In this document: piece after piece, positions 18,974 through 27,149 of the stretch
Layout: every line of letters starts with the position of its first letter
Position numbering within the stretch: position 1 is the first letter of the stretch
DNA from: Erwinia_E haradaeae_G
GTDB lineage: Bacteria; Pseudomonadota; Gammaproteobacteria; Enterobacterales; Enterobacteriaceae
Direction of reading: 5' to 3'
NCBI RefSeq assembly: GCF_900698955.1
Contig: NZ_LR217721.1
Coordinates: 1 to 33,300, forward strand
DNA length: 33,300 nt
The notes under the pieces: model-generated
Database searches by the model: none
What the model was told of the DNA's origin: nothing
The model's input: the letters and a program-made list of their open reading frames with translations, nothing else
Program-made: the position numbers and the translations under genes

Positions 18974-19465
18974 TTAAACGTTATGTTCTAAGATGTTTTT
19001 TGATTTTTTATCTGCAGAGATTGAAATTTTCTGAGGTTTTTCTCTTTCTGGAATATCGTATATAAACTCCAGTTTTAATAATCCATGACCTAGTGCAGCA
19101 TTTTGAATACTAATCCTATTTTCCATGTTAAAACTAAGAGAAAATTCCCTTTTTTTAAATCCCTGATGCAACCATGTCATGGAGTCTTTTTCAGAAGCAT
19201 GTGCGGTTTCTTCTGTCTTTAAATGTCCCCTAATGGTTAACTGGTTATTAAGCACAGAAATATCCAATTCTTCTTCACTATAACCTGGAACGCTAACTGT
19301 CATTTCGTAATGTTCTTTATCTTTCTGGAGTAGATTATATGTTGGTGCATCACTAACAGGCGCTTCACCTGTGATGCGACTAAAAAGATTATCTATTTGT
19401 GTAAAGCGATCAGCAATAAGAGGATTACTCCATGCCGGTATAATAGAAAAAGAACGATAAGTCAT
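18974..19465 (-). CDS. ibpA: Small heat-shock protein, IbpA/Hsp20 type
   Basis: An ATP-independent holdase that binds unfolding proteins in the cytosol and passes them to DnaK/ClpB. The 163-residue protein has an N-terminal arm, a central alpha-crystallin domain (about 40-140: YNLLQKDKEHYEMTVSVPGYSEEELDISVLNNQLTIRG with the closing AALGHGLLKLEF strand) and a lysine-rich tail. It is somewhat longer than E. coli IbpA (137), mainly in the tail and the N-terminus. AGGATAAC precedes the ATG. A sigma-32-type promoter lies at 19521-19548. Small heat-shock genes also occur on Buchnera leucine plasmids, so this is a recurring cargo of aphid-symbiont plasmids. The decayed twin is at 221-645. Confidence 0.92.
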   Translation of the reverse strand: MTYRSFSIIPAWSNPLIADRFTQIDNLFSRITGEAPVSDAPTYNLLQKDKEHYEMTVSVPGYSEEELDISVLNNQLTIRGHLKTEETAHASEKDSMTWLHQGFKKREFSLSFNMENRISIQNAALGHGLLKLEFIYDIPEREKPQKISISADKKSKNILEHNV

Positions 19466-19520
19466 GATGTTATCCTATAATTTATATAACGTGAAATATT
19501 TTATGAGACATACAGTTTGG

Positions 19521-19548
19521 ATATAGGTATTATTTATAGCTTTTCAAG
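19521..19548 (-). promoter_or_regulatory. Heat-shock (sigma-32) promoter of ibpA
   Basis: On the minus strand CTTGAAA (19542-19548) and CCTATAT (19521-19527) are separated by 14 nt, close to the CTTGAAA-N11-16-CCCATNT consensus, about 55 nt upstream of the ibpA start. CCTATA within the -10 could also pair with TATAGG at the ribosome site, but it lies at or before the likely transcript start, so that pairing is not claimed. Confidence 0.7.
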
Positions 19549-20695
19549 CGCTCCACTATAGAGAAGTGGGAAATATAATAACAGTTATTTGTTTAAAATG
19601 GTTTGTTAGCATAAATAAACCTATTGAATCAACACAATATTTCCATTTGTCTGTAACATTAGATTGATTTAGATCATATCTAAGCATCTCACTTAAATAC
19701 AGAGGTTACGAATCTAACATGCAAATTATATGATAGCTCATATAGCATTTTTGATGAGTCAGACAAAAAGATTATAATTTTATTGATAGGTCTAAATGCA
19801 AAAATATGCTTCTATATTATTATGGAGAATTTGCATATAAGGTAAAACAGGCCATATGATACAGCAAGAAAATTTTCTATTTTATAGATAAAACATCTTT
19901 TTAGATGGTCATGCACTGTTATAGTTTGTTTAGTTTGTTTGCTATATTTTTAACGCGTTCTAATCTGAATTAGACTTATAATATAAAAATATTACATATA
20001 TATCAAAAACTTTATCTTAGCGTTATCATTTTAGCAATAAATTACAAGATTGATGGCAGTATAAAAATCTTCACATACTAAATACTAGCAAAATATATTA
20101 TTACTAACATTTTCACCTATTGAGAAAACTTTGTAAATTAAGAATTACAAGATCTCTTTGGAATATTCAGTATTTAAGAAAATATATCTATCGCTAGATA
20201 GTACGATATGTAGTATTTCTAATACTAAAAACTAGTTAAGACATCTCCGATAATAAATAAATATTTGTATTTATGAATTCAGTAAGACTTATCAATAAAA
20301 GTAAAGTATACACGAGAGTTTAGATCTATAAAAGACATCAGTTTCTTTCAATAAAGAATATCCAATAAATGAAAGATAATTGCATTACAAACCATTGCAC
20401 AATAAGCTTGTGTGATAGGAATGCTAAGTTTATAGTCGAAAATAGATTACAATATAGGATTTTTATATGACTAACTATCAGAGTATAAGAGAGATCTGAT
20501 CGCATAAGTCTCCCTAGAGAACTGTAAGGCATGATTAATACTGTGCAATAACTATCTTATCTAATTTGATCATTTTCAGTTATCTATTTTACTGATTATA
20601 AGAGTGCTGGGAACTAGACTTGACGTGATCTGATAAACATAGTAATGAGAATGGTTTTCTTGTATTGGCTAAACAAATCACGATGATTATGATTT
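19549..20695. other. Non-coding stretch between ibpA and apbE
   Basis: The two genes diverge from here. No gene or recognisable remnant is seen. The right end (about 20560-20695) should hold the apbE promoter, but I could not fix one. Confidence 0.4.
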
Positions 20696-21766
20696 ATGTG
20701 TAAAACATGGCAATTCCTGATAGGCTGCATTTTAATATTTGTACCAATATTGGTAAATAATTGTCAATTTATTTTCAAAGATCAACTTTTAGCGGATCAA
20801 GAAATTATACTAATAGGCCACACTATGGGAACAGCCTGGAAGGTTACCTTACCAGGAGTCAATCGAATCAAACAAGATTTCTTACGATACAAGATACAGA
20901 AGCTTTTGGATTACGATGAGCAACAGATATCAACATGGAAAAGAAATTCGGAAATCACTAGATTTAATCAATATCGTGGAAATCAGCCACAACCGGTCAG
21001 CGTAGAAATTGCTGATCTTGTAACACAGGCATTGCGAGTCGGTAATAAAACGCATGGTGCAATGGATATTACTATTGGAACTCTTGTTAATTTATGGGGA
21101 TTTGGACCAATTGGTGCACCAAGCAAAACTCCAACACAACACCAGATTGATACAGCTCGTACTTTCACAGGTCTGGCTAACTTACAGGTCATTCATCTTG
21201 CAAATCAGTCATATTTACATAAGAGTTTACCAGAAGTATGCGTTGATCTCTCTAGTGTAGGAGAAGGATTCGCAGTCGATCATTTAGTAGGCTTGATAGA
21301 AAAAGAAGGTATTTACAACTATCTTGTTTCGGTCGGTGGTGCTGTACGCACCCATGGTTATAATACAAAAGGTAAACCGTGGAGAATTGCAATACAAAAA
21401 CCCACAGATCTGGAAAATACGGTACAGGATGTTATCATTTTAAATGGGCATAGCATCAGCACTGCTGGTACGTATAGAAATTATTATGAACTAGACGGTA
21501 AACGATTAACGCACTTAATCAACCCCGTTACTGGACGACCCATTCAGAATCATCTTGTATCAGTGTCTGTGATTGCTAATACTGCTTTAGAGGCAGATTG
21601 TTGGGATAGTGGTTTATTAATATTAGATATGGAAAAGGCGCAAATGTTAGCTAAAAAACATCAAAAAGCAGTATATTTAATTTCTCAAACAGGAGATAAA
21701 TTTACTAGTTGGATCTCACCTCAATTTTTATATTTTCTGAGTCCCTCTCTACAAGTTGCGCATTGA
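20696..21766 (+). CDS. apbE: FAD:protein FMN transferase
   Basis: Transfers FMN from FAD to a threonine on exported target proteins such as RnfG/NqrC-type subunits. The name comes from a thiamin-related phenotype in Salmonella. The 356-residue protein is collinear with E. coli ApbE (351). Blocks are GHTMGTAWKV, DDEQQ-type DYDEQQISTWK, RFNQY, KTHGAMDITIGTLVNLWGFGP, VCVDLSSVGEGFAVDHL, YLVSVGGAVRTHG, PWRIAIQKP, ISTAGTYRNYYELDG, THLINPVTGRPI and the metal-site segment TALEADCWDSGLLIL. The hydrophobic N-terminus remains, but the cysteine at VNNC lacks a good lipobox, so lipid anchoring may be lost. It sits upstream of a gpmA pseudogene. A decayed apbE copy precedes intact gpmA. Confidence 0.95.
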   Translation: MCKTWQFLIGCILIFVPILVNNCQFIFKDQLLADQEIILIGHTMGTAWKVTLPGVNRIKQDFLRYKIQKLLDYDEQQISTWKRNSEITRFNQYRGNQPQPVSVEIADLVTQALRVGNKTHGAMDITIGTLVNLWGFGPIGAPSKTPTQHQIDTARTFTGLANLQVIHLANQSYLHKSLPEVCVDLSSVGEGFAVDHLVGLIEKEGIYNYLVSVGGAVRTHGYNTKGKPWRIAIQKPTDLENTVQDVIILNGHSISTAGTYRNYYELDGKRLTHLINPVTGRPIQNHLVSVSVIANTALEADCWDSGLLILDMEKAQMLAKKHQKAVYLISQTGDKFTSWISPQFLYFLSPSLQVAH

Positions 21767-21890
21767 TTGCAATAGTGTAAGTATTCTGTATCTCTAAAAA
21801 AAAGATGTTATCATTTTTCCCCACTCATAGGTAATTCAGCTTACCTTTTAGAACTAGAGATATCATATTTATTTATACTGCGTATCTAAT

Positions 21891-22700
21891 ATGATACCAG
21901 AAATTCAGCTTTTCTTATTATACGTGAACACAATTCTTTAGGGTTTTTTAAAATTCACATGCTAGAGTGATAGGATTGTATTTTTAGTCTGTTCGGGATT
22001 AAAATCCTAATACCTGTATAGTATTTTGTATAATATATATATGTTATGAAAAGAAAGATGCGAAATAATCATATGTAAATATTTACAGAAAGAATTCGTA
22101 CATAAAATACTTTTATATATTATCTGATAACTTATACATATATTGTGAGAGTGGTATTATGCATAAGATCTTATCGATGCAAAGCATGGCATTACTCTGT
22201 GTCTTATACTCATAGAGTTATGTTCTTGTTATTTAGTTAAAGTAAAATGTGGTTATCTATAAGTAATGCATGCATGGTGTTGAGTAGATAGCTAATCGTA
22301 GCATAAAAATAAAAACAATATGTTTTCAAAATACTTAATTTTTCAGTAAAATACTACACCAAGATAATAACATCAAATGCCAGCAGGTAACTATTCGCAA
22401 TGAAATCTATAAAAATTATATAAATATATAATAAACTTATTTCCCTCCTATACATCAGGATAGACTATTTGTTTTTGTGGGTCTATTTTTATACAACAAT
22501 CGCACTATATAATAATTAAGTATCTTTAGAGACTTTTACATATTAGATGATATTATAATTATATTGCGTTAACCTTGTTGAGAGTTCATTTATCCCTATT
22601 GTAGGCAATAAATATTAAAGGGGAAATGATAAATTATGTTTAAAAATAGTGATATCACATTTAGTGAAATTCTCACGCGATGTTTACGTTTAAACTAAAT
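21891..22700 (+). pseudogene. Decayed second copy of gpmA
   Basis: The ATG at 21891 starts a stretch aligning with the gpmA start (agcttttcttattatacgtg against agctagttttaatacgtcac). Near 22530-22620 the match to the C-terminal part returns (acatattagatgatatt against acatatttagataagatg; gagttcatttatccctattg against gactcaatatacctactgg). The middle is poorly alignable, and no frame survives. It follows intact apbE, as intact gpmA follows the apbE pseudogene in unit B. Confidence 0.6.
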
Positions 22701-23067
22701 GTAGAATAAGTGTTTTATATATCAACTGCCAGTAACGATAAATATTTTTTTATTTTAAAAATGCAACATGCATCTAGTATGTCTCTCAAAGTTACTATAC
22801 TTAACGAGATTTAGAGGAATAATGGTATATTCTCCCATTACTTTTGATAGACAATCTCTTTAGAATCTTTCCACATGCAGATATAGAATAGTGCTATATG
22901 TAGCCACGTACTTCTAATATAGATTCTCTTATGACTTTATGTGTACTGACTCCTTGCAACGTGGATACCACTTGGTTACTAGATATCATCTCTACATCTT
23001 GATAAAAGAATATAACACGATTATTCATTAGGTGCTGCTCTTATATTATTTTTAATAAAAAGTTTGG
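22701..23067. other. Non-coding stretch before CopA/CopT copy 2
   Basis: It matches in position the 2595-3412 stretch before copy 1. Only patchy similarity remains (gatatcatctctacatcttgat near 22981-23002 with gatatatcttctttttgcttgat near 3349-3371). No gene is seen. Confidence 0.4.
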
Positions 23068-23155
23068 ACGCAAAAAACCCTGATAGGGCGATGATCTTGG
23101 CAGACTTCACTATCAGGGCTTTGCGAATCGTTAGTGTACGTATTCAAGAAAACAA
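23068..23155 (-). ncRNA. CopA-like antisense RNA, copy 2 (orphan, no repA)
   Basis: Bases 23068-23135 are identical to 3413-3480. The outer stem is CGCAAA/TTTGCG (23069-23074, 23120-23125) and the inner stem CCCTGATAG/CTATCAGGG (23078-23086, 23110-23118). The minus-strand terminator U-tract and the loop with UUGG on the plus strand are intact. A minus-strand TTGATT-N17-TATTGT is visible in the caatcaagtg region near 23176-23182. The leader-peptide start codon of the repA-linked copy is lost here, and no repA follows. Confidence 0.75.
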
Positions 23156-23627
23156 TATCATAATAAATACGAGTAATCAAGTGTTAGATATTATTTTTAT
23201 GAGTAATCGTAAAAATATATAGGAACAAGCAGTAAATCAAAAACTTTTTGTTATGTATGGAAAGATAATGGGTGTAATGACAACCATTTAATTTTTATAT
23301 CCTGTCTTTTATATCATATCATAGCATATCTAGAATACTAGATAGCCTCTATCTATCATTTTATAATGAGAGAAGAGATTAGAAAAGACTATAATCATAC
23401 AGATTATATCATATAATATGTAACATCGTTGATGTTTATCATGATGAGGTATAATCCAAGATGGTATGTATATTTTAAAGTGATATCACAATCCATAAAT
23501 GTTTACCGCAAGGCGCTTCTTTTCTCTCCTGTACGCCTGCAATAAATAATGATTATTTTATACTATTATTTATTATTAGAAATAGCATTAAATATAGCGT
23601 GCACACTATAGCGTTGCATATACGTGA
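23156..23627 (+). pseudogene. Remnant of a repA control region, unit B
   Basis: It aligns with 3496-3974 of unit A throughout (for example ttttctctcctgtacgcctgc near 23521-23541 with tttctctccttgtaggctacc near 3859-3879). The start keeps taatcaagtgt of the Rep leader. No RepA coding can be read. Confidence 0.4.
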
Positions 23628-24665
23628 TTAACCTGCAGCATTATAGTATTGCTCTGTATCTACAGAAAATAGATCTTTAGTAATCTGAGATAGCTCTTCA
23701 AAATCCCCTTCATCAGCAGATCGGCGTTCACTAGTCATCCCTAACTTCCTGAAAAGAGAAAGATCTCGGTCTTCTTCTGGGTTAGCCGTAGTAAGTAATT
23801 TACAGCCATAAAAGATAGAGTTTGCCCCAGCCATAAAGCACAGCGCTTGAGTCTGTTCATTCATCTTTTCCCGCCCAGCTGATAGACGTACATAAGATCG
23901 CGGCATCATAATGCGTGCTACTGCAATGGTTCGTATAAAATCAAAAGGATCAACATCATTATTAGTGGATAATGGTGTTCCGGGTACTTTTACCAACATA
24001 TTTATAGGTACGCTTTCTGGTGGTTTTGGCAAATTCGCTAACTGTACTAATAACCCTGCACGATCATCGATACTTTCACCTAGACCAACAATGCCACCAG
24101 AGCATATTTTAATGCCTGCCTGACGCACTGCATTAAGTGTATCTAATCTATTCTGATAACTGCGTGTTGTAACAACACTACTATAGTACTCTGGTGATGT
24201 ATCCAAATTATGATTATAGAAATCCAGCCCCGCTTCTGCTAAACGATATGCTTGTTCATCCTCTAGCATACCTAATGTCATACATGTTTCCAGCCCCATT
24301 TTCTTTACACCCTTGATCATTTCTTCTAATAGAGGCATATCACGATCGTGTGGATTTTTCCAAGCAGCCCCCATGCAAAAGCGCGTGGACCCGGCATTTT
24401 GTGCTGCACGGGCAGCATCCAGAACTTGTTGTAGATGTATGAGTCGTTCATTTTCTAGTCCTGTGCTATAGCGTGCGCTTTGCGGGCAATATTTGCAGTC
24501 TTCCGGACAAGAGCCTGTTTTAATTGAGAGCAATGTACTCATTTGGATTTTATTAGGTTGAAAATATTGACGATGTACTTCCTGAGCTTTAAACAGTAAA
24601 TCACAAAAAGGTTGATCAAATAACGCTGTGGCTTGCTTAGTAGTCCATACTTGAGAAGTCGACAT
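23628..24665 (-). CDS. bioB: Biotin synthase
   Basis: A radical-SAM enzyme that inserts sulfur into dethiobiotin, the last step of biotin synthesis, using a 4Fe-4S and an auxiliary 2Fe-2S cluster. The 345-residue protein matches E. coli BioB (346). The radical-SAM cysteines are in CPEDCKYC (Cys53, 57, 60). Other blocks are FCMGAAWKNPHDRDM, ETCMTLGML, LDFYNHNLDTSPEYY, TRSYQNRLDTL, KICSGGIVGLGES, PINMLVKVPGTPL, RTIAVARIMMP, YVRLSAGR and AGANSIFYGCKLLTT. It points away from the bioA pseudogene, keeping the bioA/bioB divergent layout. The other bioB copy is a pseudogene. The conserved BioB start at 24665 is supported by family length. Confidence 0.97.
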   Translation of the reverse strand: MSTSQVWTTKQATALFDQPFCDLLFKAQEVHRQYFQPNKIQMSTLLSIKTGSCPEDCKYCPQSARYSTGLENERLIHLQQVLDAARAAQNAGSTRFCMGAAWKNPHDRDMPLLEEMIKGVKKMGLETCMTLGMLEDEQAYRLAEAGLDFYNHNLDTSPEYYSSVVTTRSYQNRLDTLNAVRQAGIKICSGGIVGLGESIDDRAGLLVQLANLPKPPESVPINMLVKVPGTPLSTNNDVDPFDFIRTIAVARIMMPRSYVRLSAGREKMNEQTQALCFMAGANSIFYGCKLLTTANPEEDRDLSLFRKLGMTSERRSADEGDFEELSQITKDLFSVDTEQYYNAAG

Positions 24666-24707
24666 ATATAGTTATCCGTATGATGTTTAAGGAAATAGGT
24701 ATTTATA

Positions 24708-24735
24708 AGTATAGAGTTTACCGTTACGCTGTCTA
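24708..24735 (-). promoter_or_regulatory. Likely bioB promoter
   Basis: On the minus strand TAGACA (24730-24735) and TATACT (24708-24713) are spaced 16 nt apart, about 43 nt before the bioB start. The equivalent bases upstream of the bioB pseudogene have decayed (agtaca and tatcta), consistent with use only here. In E. coli BirA represses this divergent region. A clear BirA operator was not found. Confidence 0.55.
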
Positions 24736-24790
24736 TAATGTATTAAATTTTATGTAACAATTTTTTCAATATAGATTTTATGAGGCTGTG

Positions 24791-25005
24791 ATGTAACCAG
24801 ATGTTAATCTTATATTTCTATAAAAATACATCTAGCATCCTTATAGATATATAGCTAATTCTCTACCAAGCTACCAGGTTATTTCTTTTGATGGGTATAA
24901 GTTAGTTCACCCAGAGAGAGGGTTATTATTTCATAGACAGCTCATCCTCTAGAGGTATTTATACATGGATAATAATGCAATAATTCATCTGAGGCTTTTA
25001 AAGGC
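24791..25005 (+). pseudogene. N-terminal fragment of a decayed bioA
   Basis: It starts with ATG then TAA. It aligns with the first 70 or so codons of bioA: aaaaatacatctagcatcctt (24823-24843) with aaacatatatggcatccctat, gatgggtataagttagttc (24890-24908) with catgggtatgagctaattc, and tatacatggataataatgcaa (24959-24979) with tatacatggttataatcatcc. It then stops near 25005, where similarity switches to thiG. Everything between (rest of bioA, nupC, thiD, thiH) is deleted in unit B. Confidence 0.88.
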
Positions 25006-25009
25006 TACA

Positions 25010-25493
25010 CCCCCTAATTTTATAATTTACGCTGCCTCTTTGAGAGTCTCTATGGAGTAAGGTAATAAATGCTATAACGTCTAGAGGATGTATTTTAAGT
25101 TTTATCCTATGTGTGTCTATGGTGGTCTATGATGCCACCTTATGTATCGCTTGTTATCTCTCTTCTCTATGGCGCTCCTGAGGAAAAATTGAGCATATGC
25201 AGGAGGATACGGAAGATGGAAGAGTGCTTTAACTCTCGCTCGGTAGAATAAGGAATCCGCACTATCTTTATAAGGATTGACTCAGCTCATGCTGAATATT
25301 ATTAGTGCTACTCCGGACATATAAATATCTTTACAAGATCAAGTCTTTGTGTATGAATGTACTAGTACAAGTAAGTATTGTGAATAATAGTAATCTTATA
25401 AATAATTAATATTATTAAACTTCCAACAATATAGCATAGACTAGTTGCTCTTTTGTTAGTCTGTTGGTGGTACTGGTATCAATACGTATAAAC
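25010..25493 (-). pseudogene. Decayed, truncated copy of thiG
   Basis: It aligns with the N-terminal two thirds of thiG: gctgcctctttgagagtctct (25031-25051) with tctgcggctttgagtgtctct, and gtattttaagttttatcc (25091-25108) with gaatttcaagttttatcc. At the old start, ggtactggtatcaatacgtataaacat matches ggggtatcagcaatggtaaacat in two blocks. The frame is broken. The 3' end was lost in the deletion joining it to bioA. Confidence 0.82.
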
Positions 25494-25499
25494 ATGGCG

Positions 25500-25700
25500 C
25501 CTCAAAACCTCATCATGTATTTCTAAGGAAATATCAAATACACATATTACTAAAACGAGTTAAAATTCCATACTAAATAATTCTTACAAATAATTTTATT
25601 TATACAAGTTTTCATTGGAAGTTTAAAACACAAAAAGAGTTTCTGTAATACTCTACAGATTTCGCGTATATTCTACCTTGATCTTTCCGGTCGGCATCCA
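25500..25700 (-). pseudogene. Probable decayed thiS
   Basis: It lies between the thiG and thiF pseudogenes. cctcatcatgtatttctaagg near 25510-25530 loosely matches the thiS 3' end (cctccggcaatagcttgaaat). Mostly positional evidence. Confidence 0.45.
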
Positions 25701-25789
25701 TATTTACCACTCAATCGTCCTTAGGATTCTAAAATTCTAGAAATAATGCCACGCGCTGCATGTTTTATAAAAAAAAGAAATAAGCTTTA

Positions 25790-26250
25790 TCATTACAGCT
25801 ATAAGGGGTGCAATAAACAATATTTAACCCGTTACAATCCACTGAACTAGCCTTTTATGAAGATGTCTATATTACATACGGGCCGTATTCAATAATGTTT
25901 AGCAATCACATTACCACTATAACCTTAAACGACGTCCGCATTAAAGTTGATTGATCTCATAGAGAGTACGTGGTAGTAAGACAATAATATATAGCATACA
26001 TAATAATTTAGCGTTATTAGGTGGTGTTTTTCCGTCTTATATTTTAATGAACAGATATCATTAGTGAAATAGAGGATGCGACCCCCTACAGGGTAGTAAT
26101 ATGCAAGAAATAATAGCCTGTTAAATTTAGTATTTTAACGGCCTCTTCTATTAGTAGATAAAGCGCGTTTATCGAACTTAATTCCCTGCGATTATATTTC
26201 AGCATGCTATTGCGGATTAGTGCTCTCTTAATCTGTATTACTGACCTCAT
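25790..26250 (-). pseudogene. Decayed, internally deleted copy of thiF
   Basis: Blocks run in thiF order: cttaaacgacgtccgcat (25923-25940) with tctaaaacaacgtccgcat, ttaggtggtgtttttccg near 26018-26035 with ataggtggcgttttgctatc, and tagataaagcgcgtttatcgaac (26155-26177) with tagataaagcgcggctggcgaac. gcggatt near 26213 matches the gcggattgt near the start. The upstream cagtagaagtaga matches 12901-12913. Indels and stops are throughout. Confidence 0.85.
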
Positions 26251-27149
26251 GCAGTAGAAGTAGATGACTTATAGAGAAAAATTTTACTTACTCAGAAGAT
26301 GATCTCACATGTCCATGCAGTGAAGTCCTTTTATAAGAGATACGCATTACTATTTCTCACGACACACTAGAAATGTAATTCATTCCTCCTTGGTACTATT
26401 CAGGACAGTTATCACTGAATAAGCTATTAACTGATAGGCAATAGTAGCCCTCGCTGACATAAGTTACAGTAATATATTGTCAAATGACAGTGGTTACATT
26501 CAATCTTCTTACGATAGTAACTAAAGTATCTCTATATATGTATAAGAAATAAATCACTCAAAGTGAGCCATGAGCAAAAATCATCCTATTTTAACTTTGT
26601 CCCCATTTCTATATAAATCAATCTGGCGGTTAATCGGTTAGTAAGACAGTGTGAATGTTGCCGTATTTTACACCATTGCGTAAAAAATTTATATCTATAG
26701 TGTAATGATATATTTCTACATTATAGAGAAATTGATATTAACAGAACACTCATTGATTACATACTAGTCATTCAAATAACGCATATGTGTAGGATTGACA
26801 GTACAATATCCTAAAGATTGCACGTTATACAAGAGTATTAGTGTAGCCTGAAACATGTGTTAATGAGAGTATAGTTTACATATTATTACCTGCATAACTT
26901 GAGTTAGTAACTTAATAAATGACACTTTCAAATATCACTTGTATGATCATTTGTAGTCAAACCGTCTTAAGAAGGGCTAGCATGTAATCACCATAATTTT
27001 TATAGTGGCTAACCCCTTTTGTGTGGATCGCTACCCTTAACTATTATCTATTTGTGATAAGTCACTGAAAGGTGGGGGATACGGGTAAGTTCTTCTATTA
27101 TATACGCACAGTATTTCTCCATCTTTCTAAAAGCACTTTAATCATTTAT
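26251..27149. other. Decayed spacer between thiF pseudogene and thiC
   Basis: It aligns with 12881-13769 of unit A, best over 26670-26740. The part at 26560-26900 may be an eroded thiE in its canonical slot (weak evidence, as for 13080-13480). No intact gene is seen. Confidence 0.5.

Noticed and set aside
20338..20532. 64-codon minus-strand frame upstream of apbE
   Set aside because: No family, no conserved counterpart in unit B, and likely a chance frame.
24666..24790. BirA operator between bioB and bioA
   Set aside because: Only a single TTTACC-like half is seen; no convincing inverted partner.
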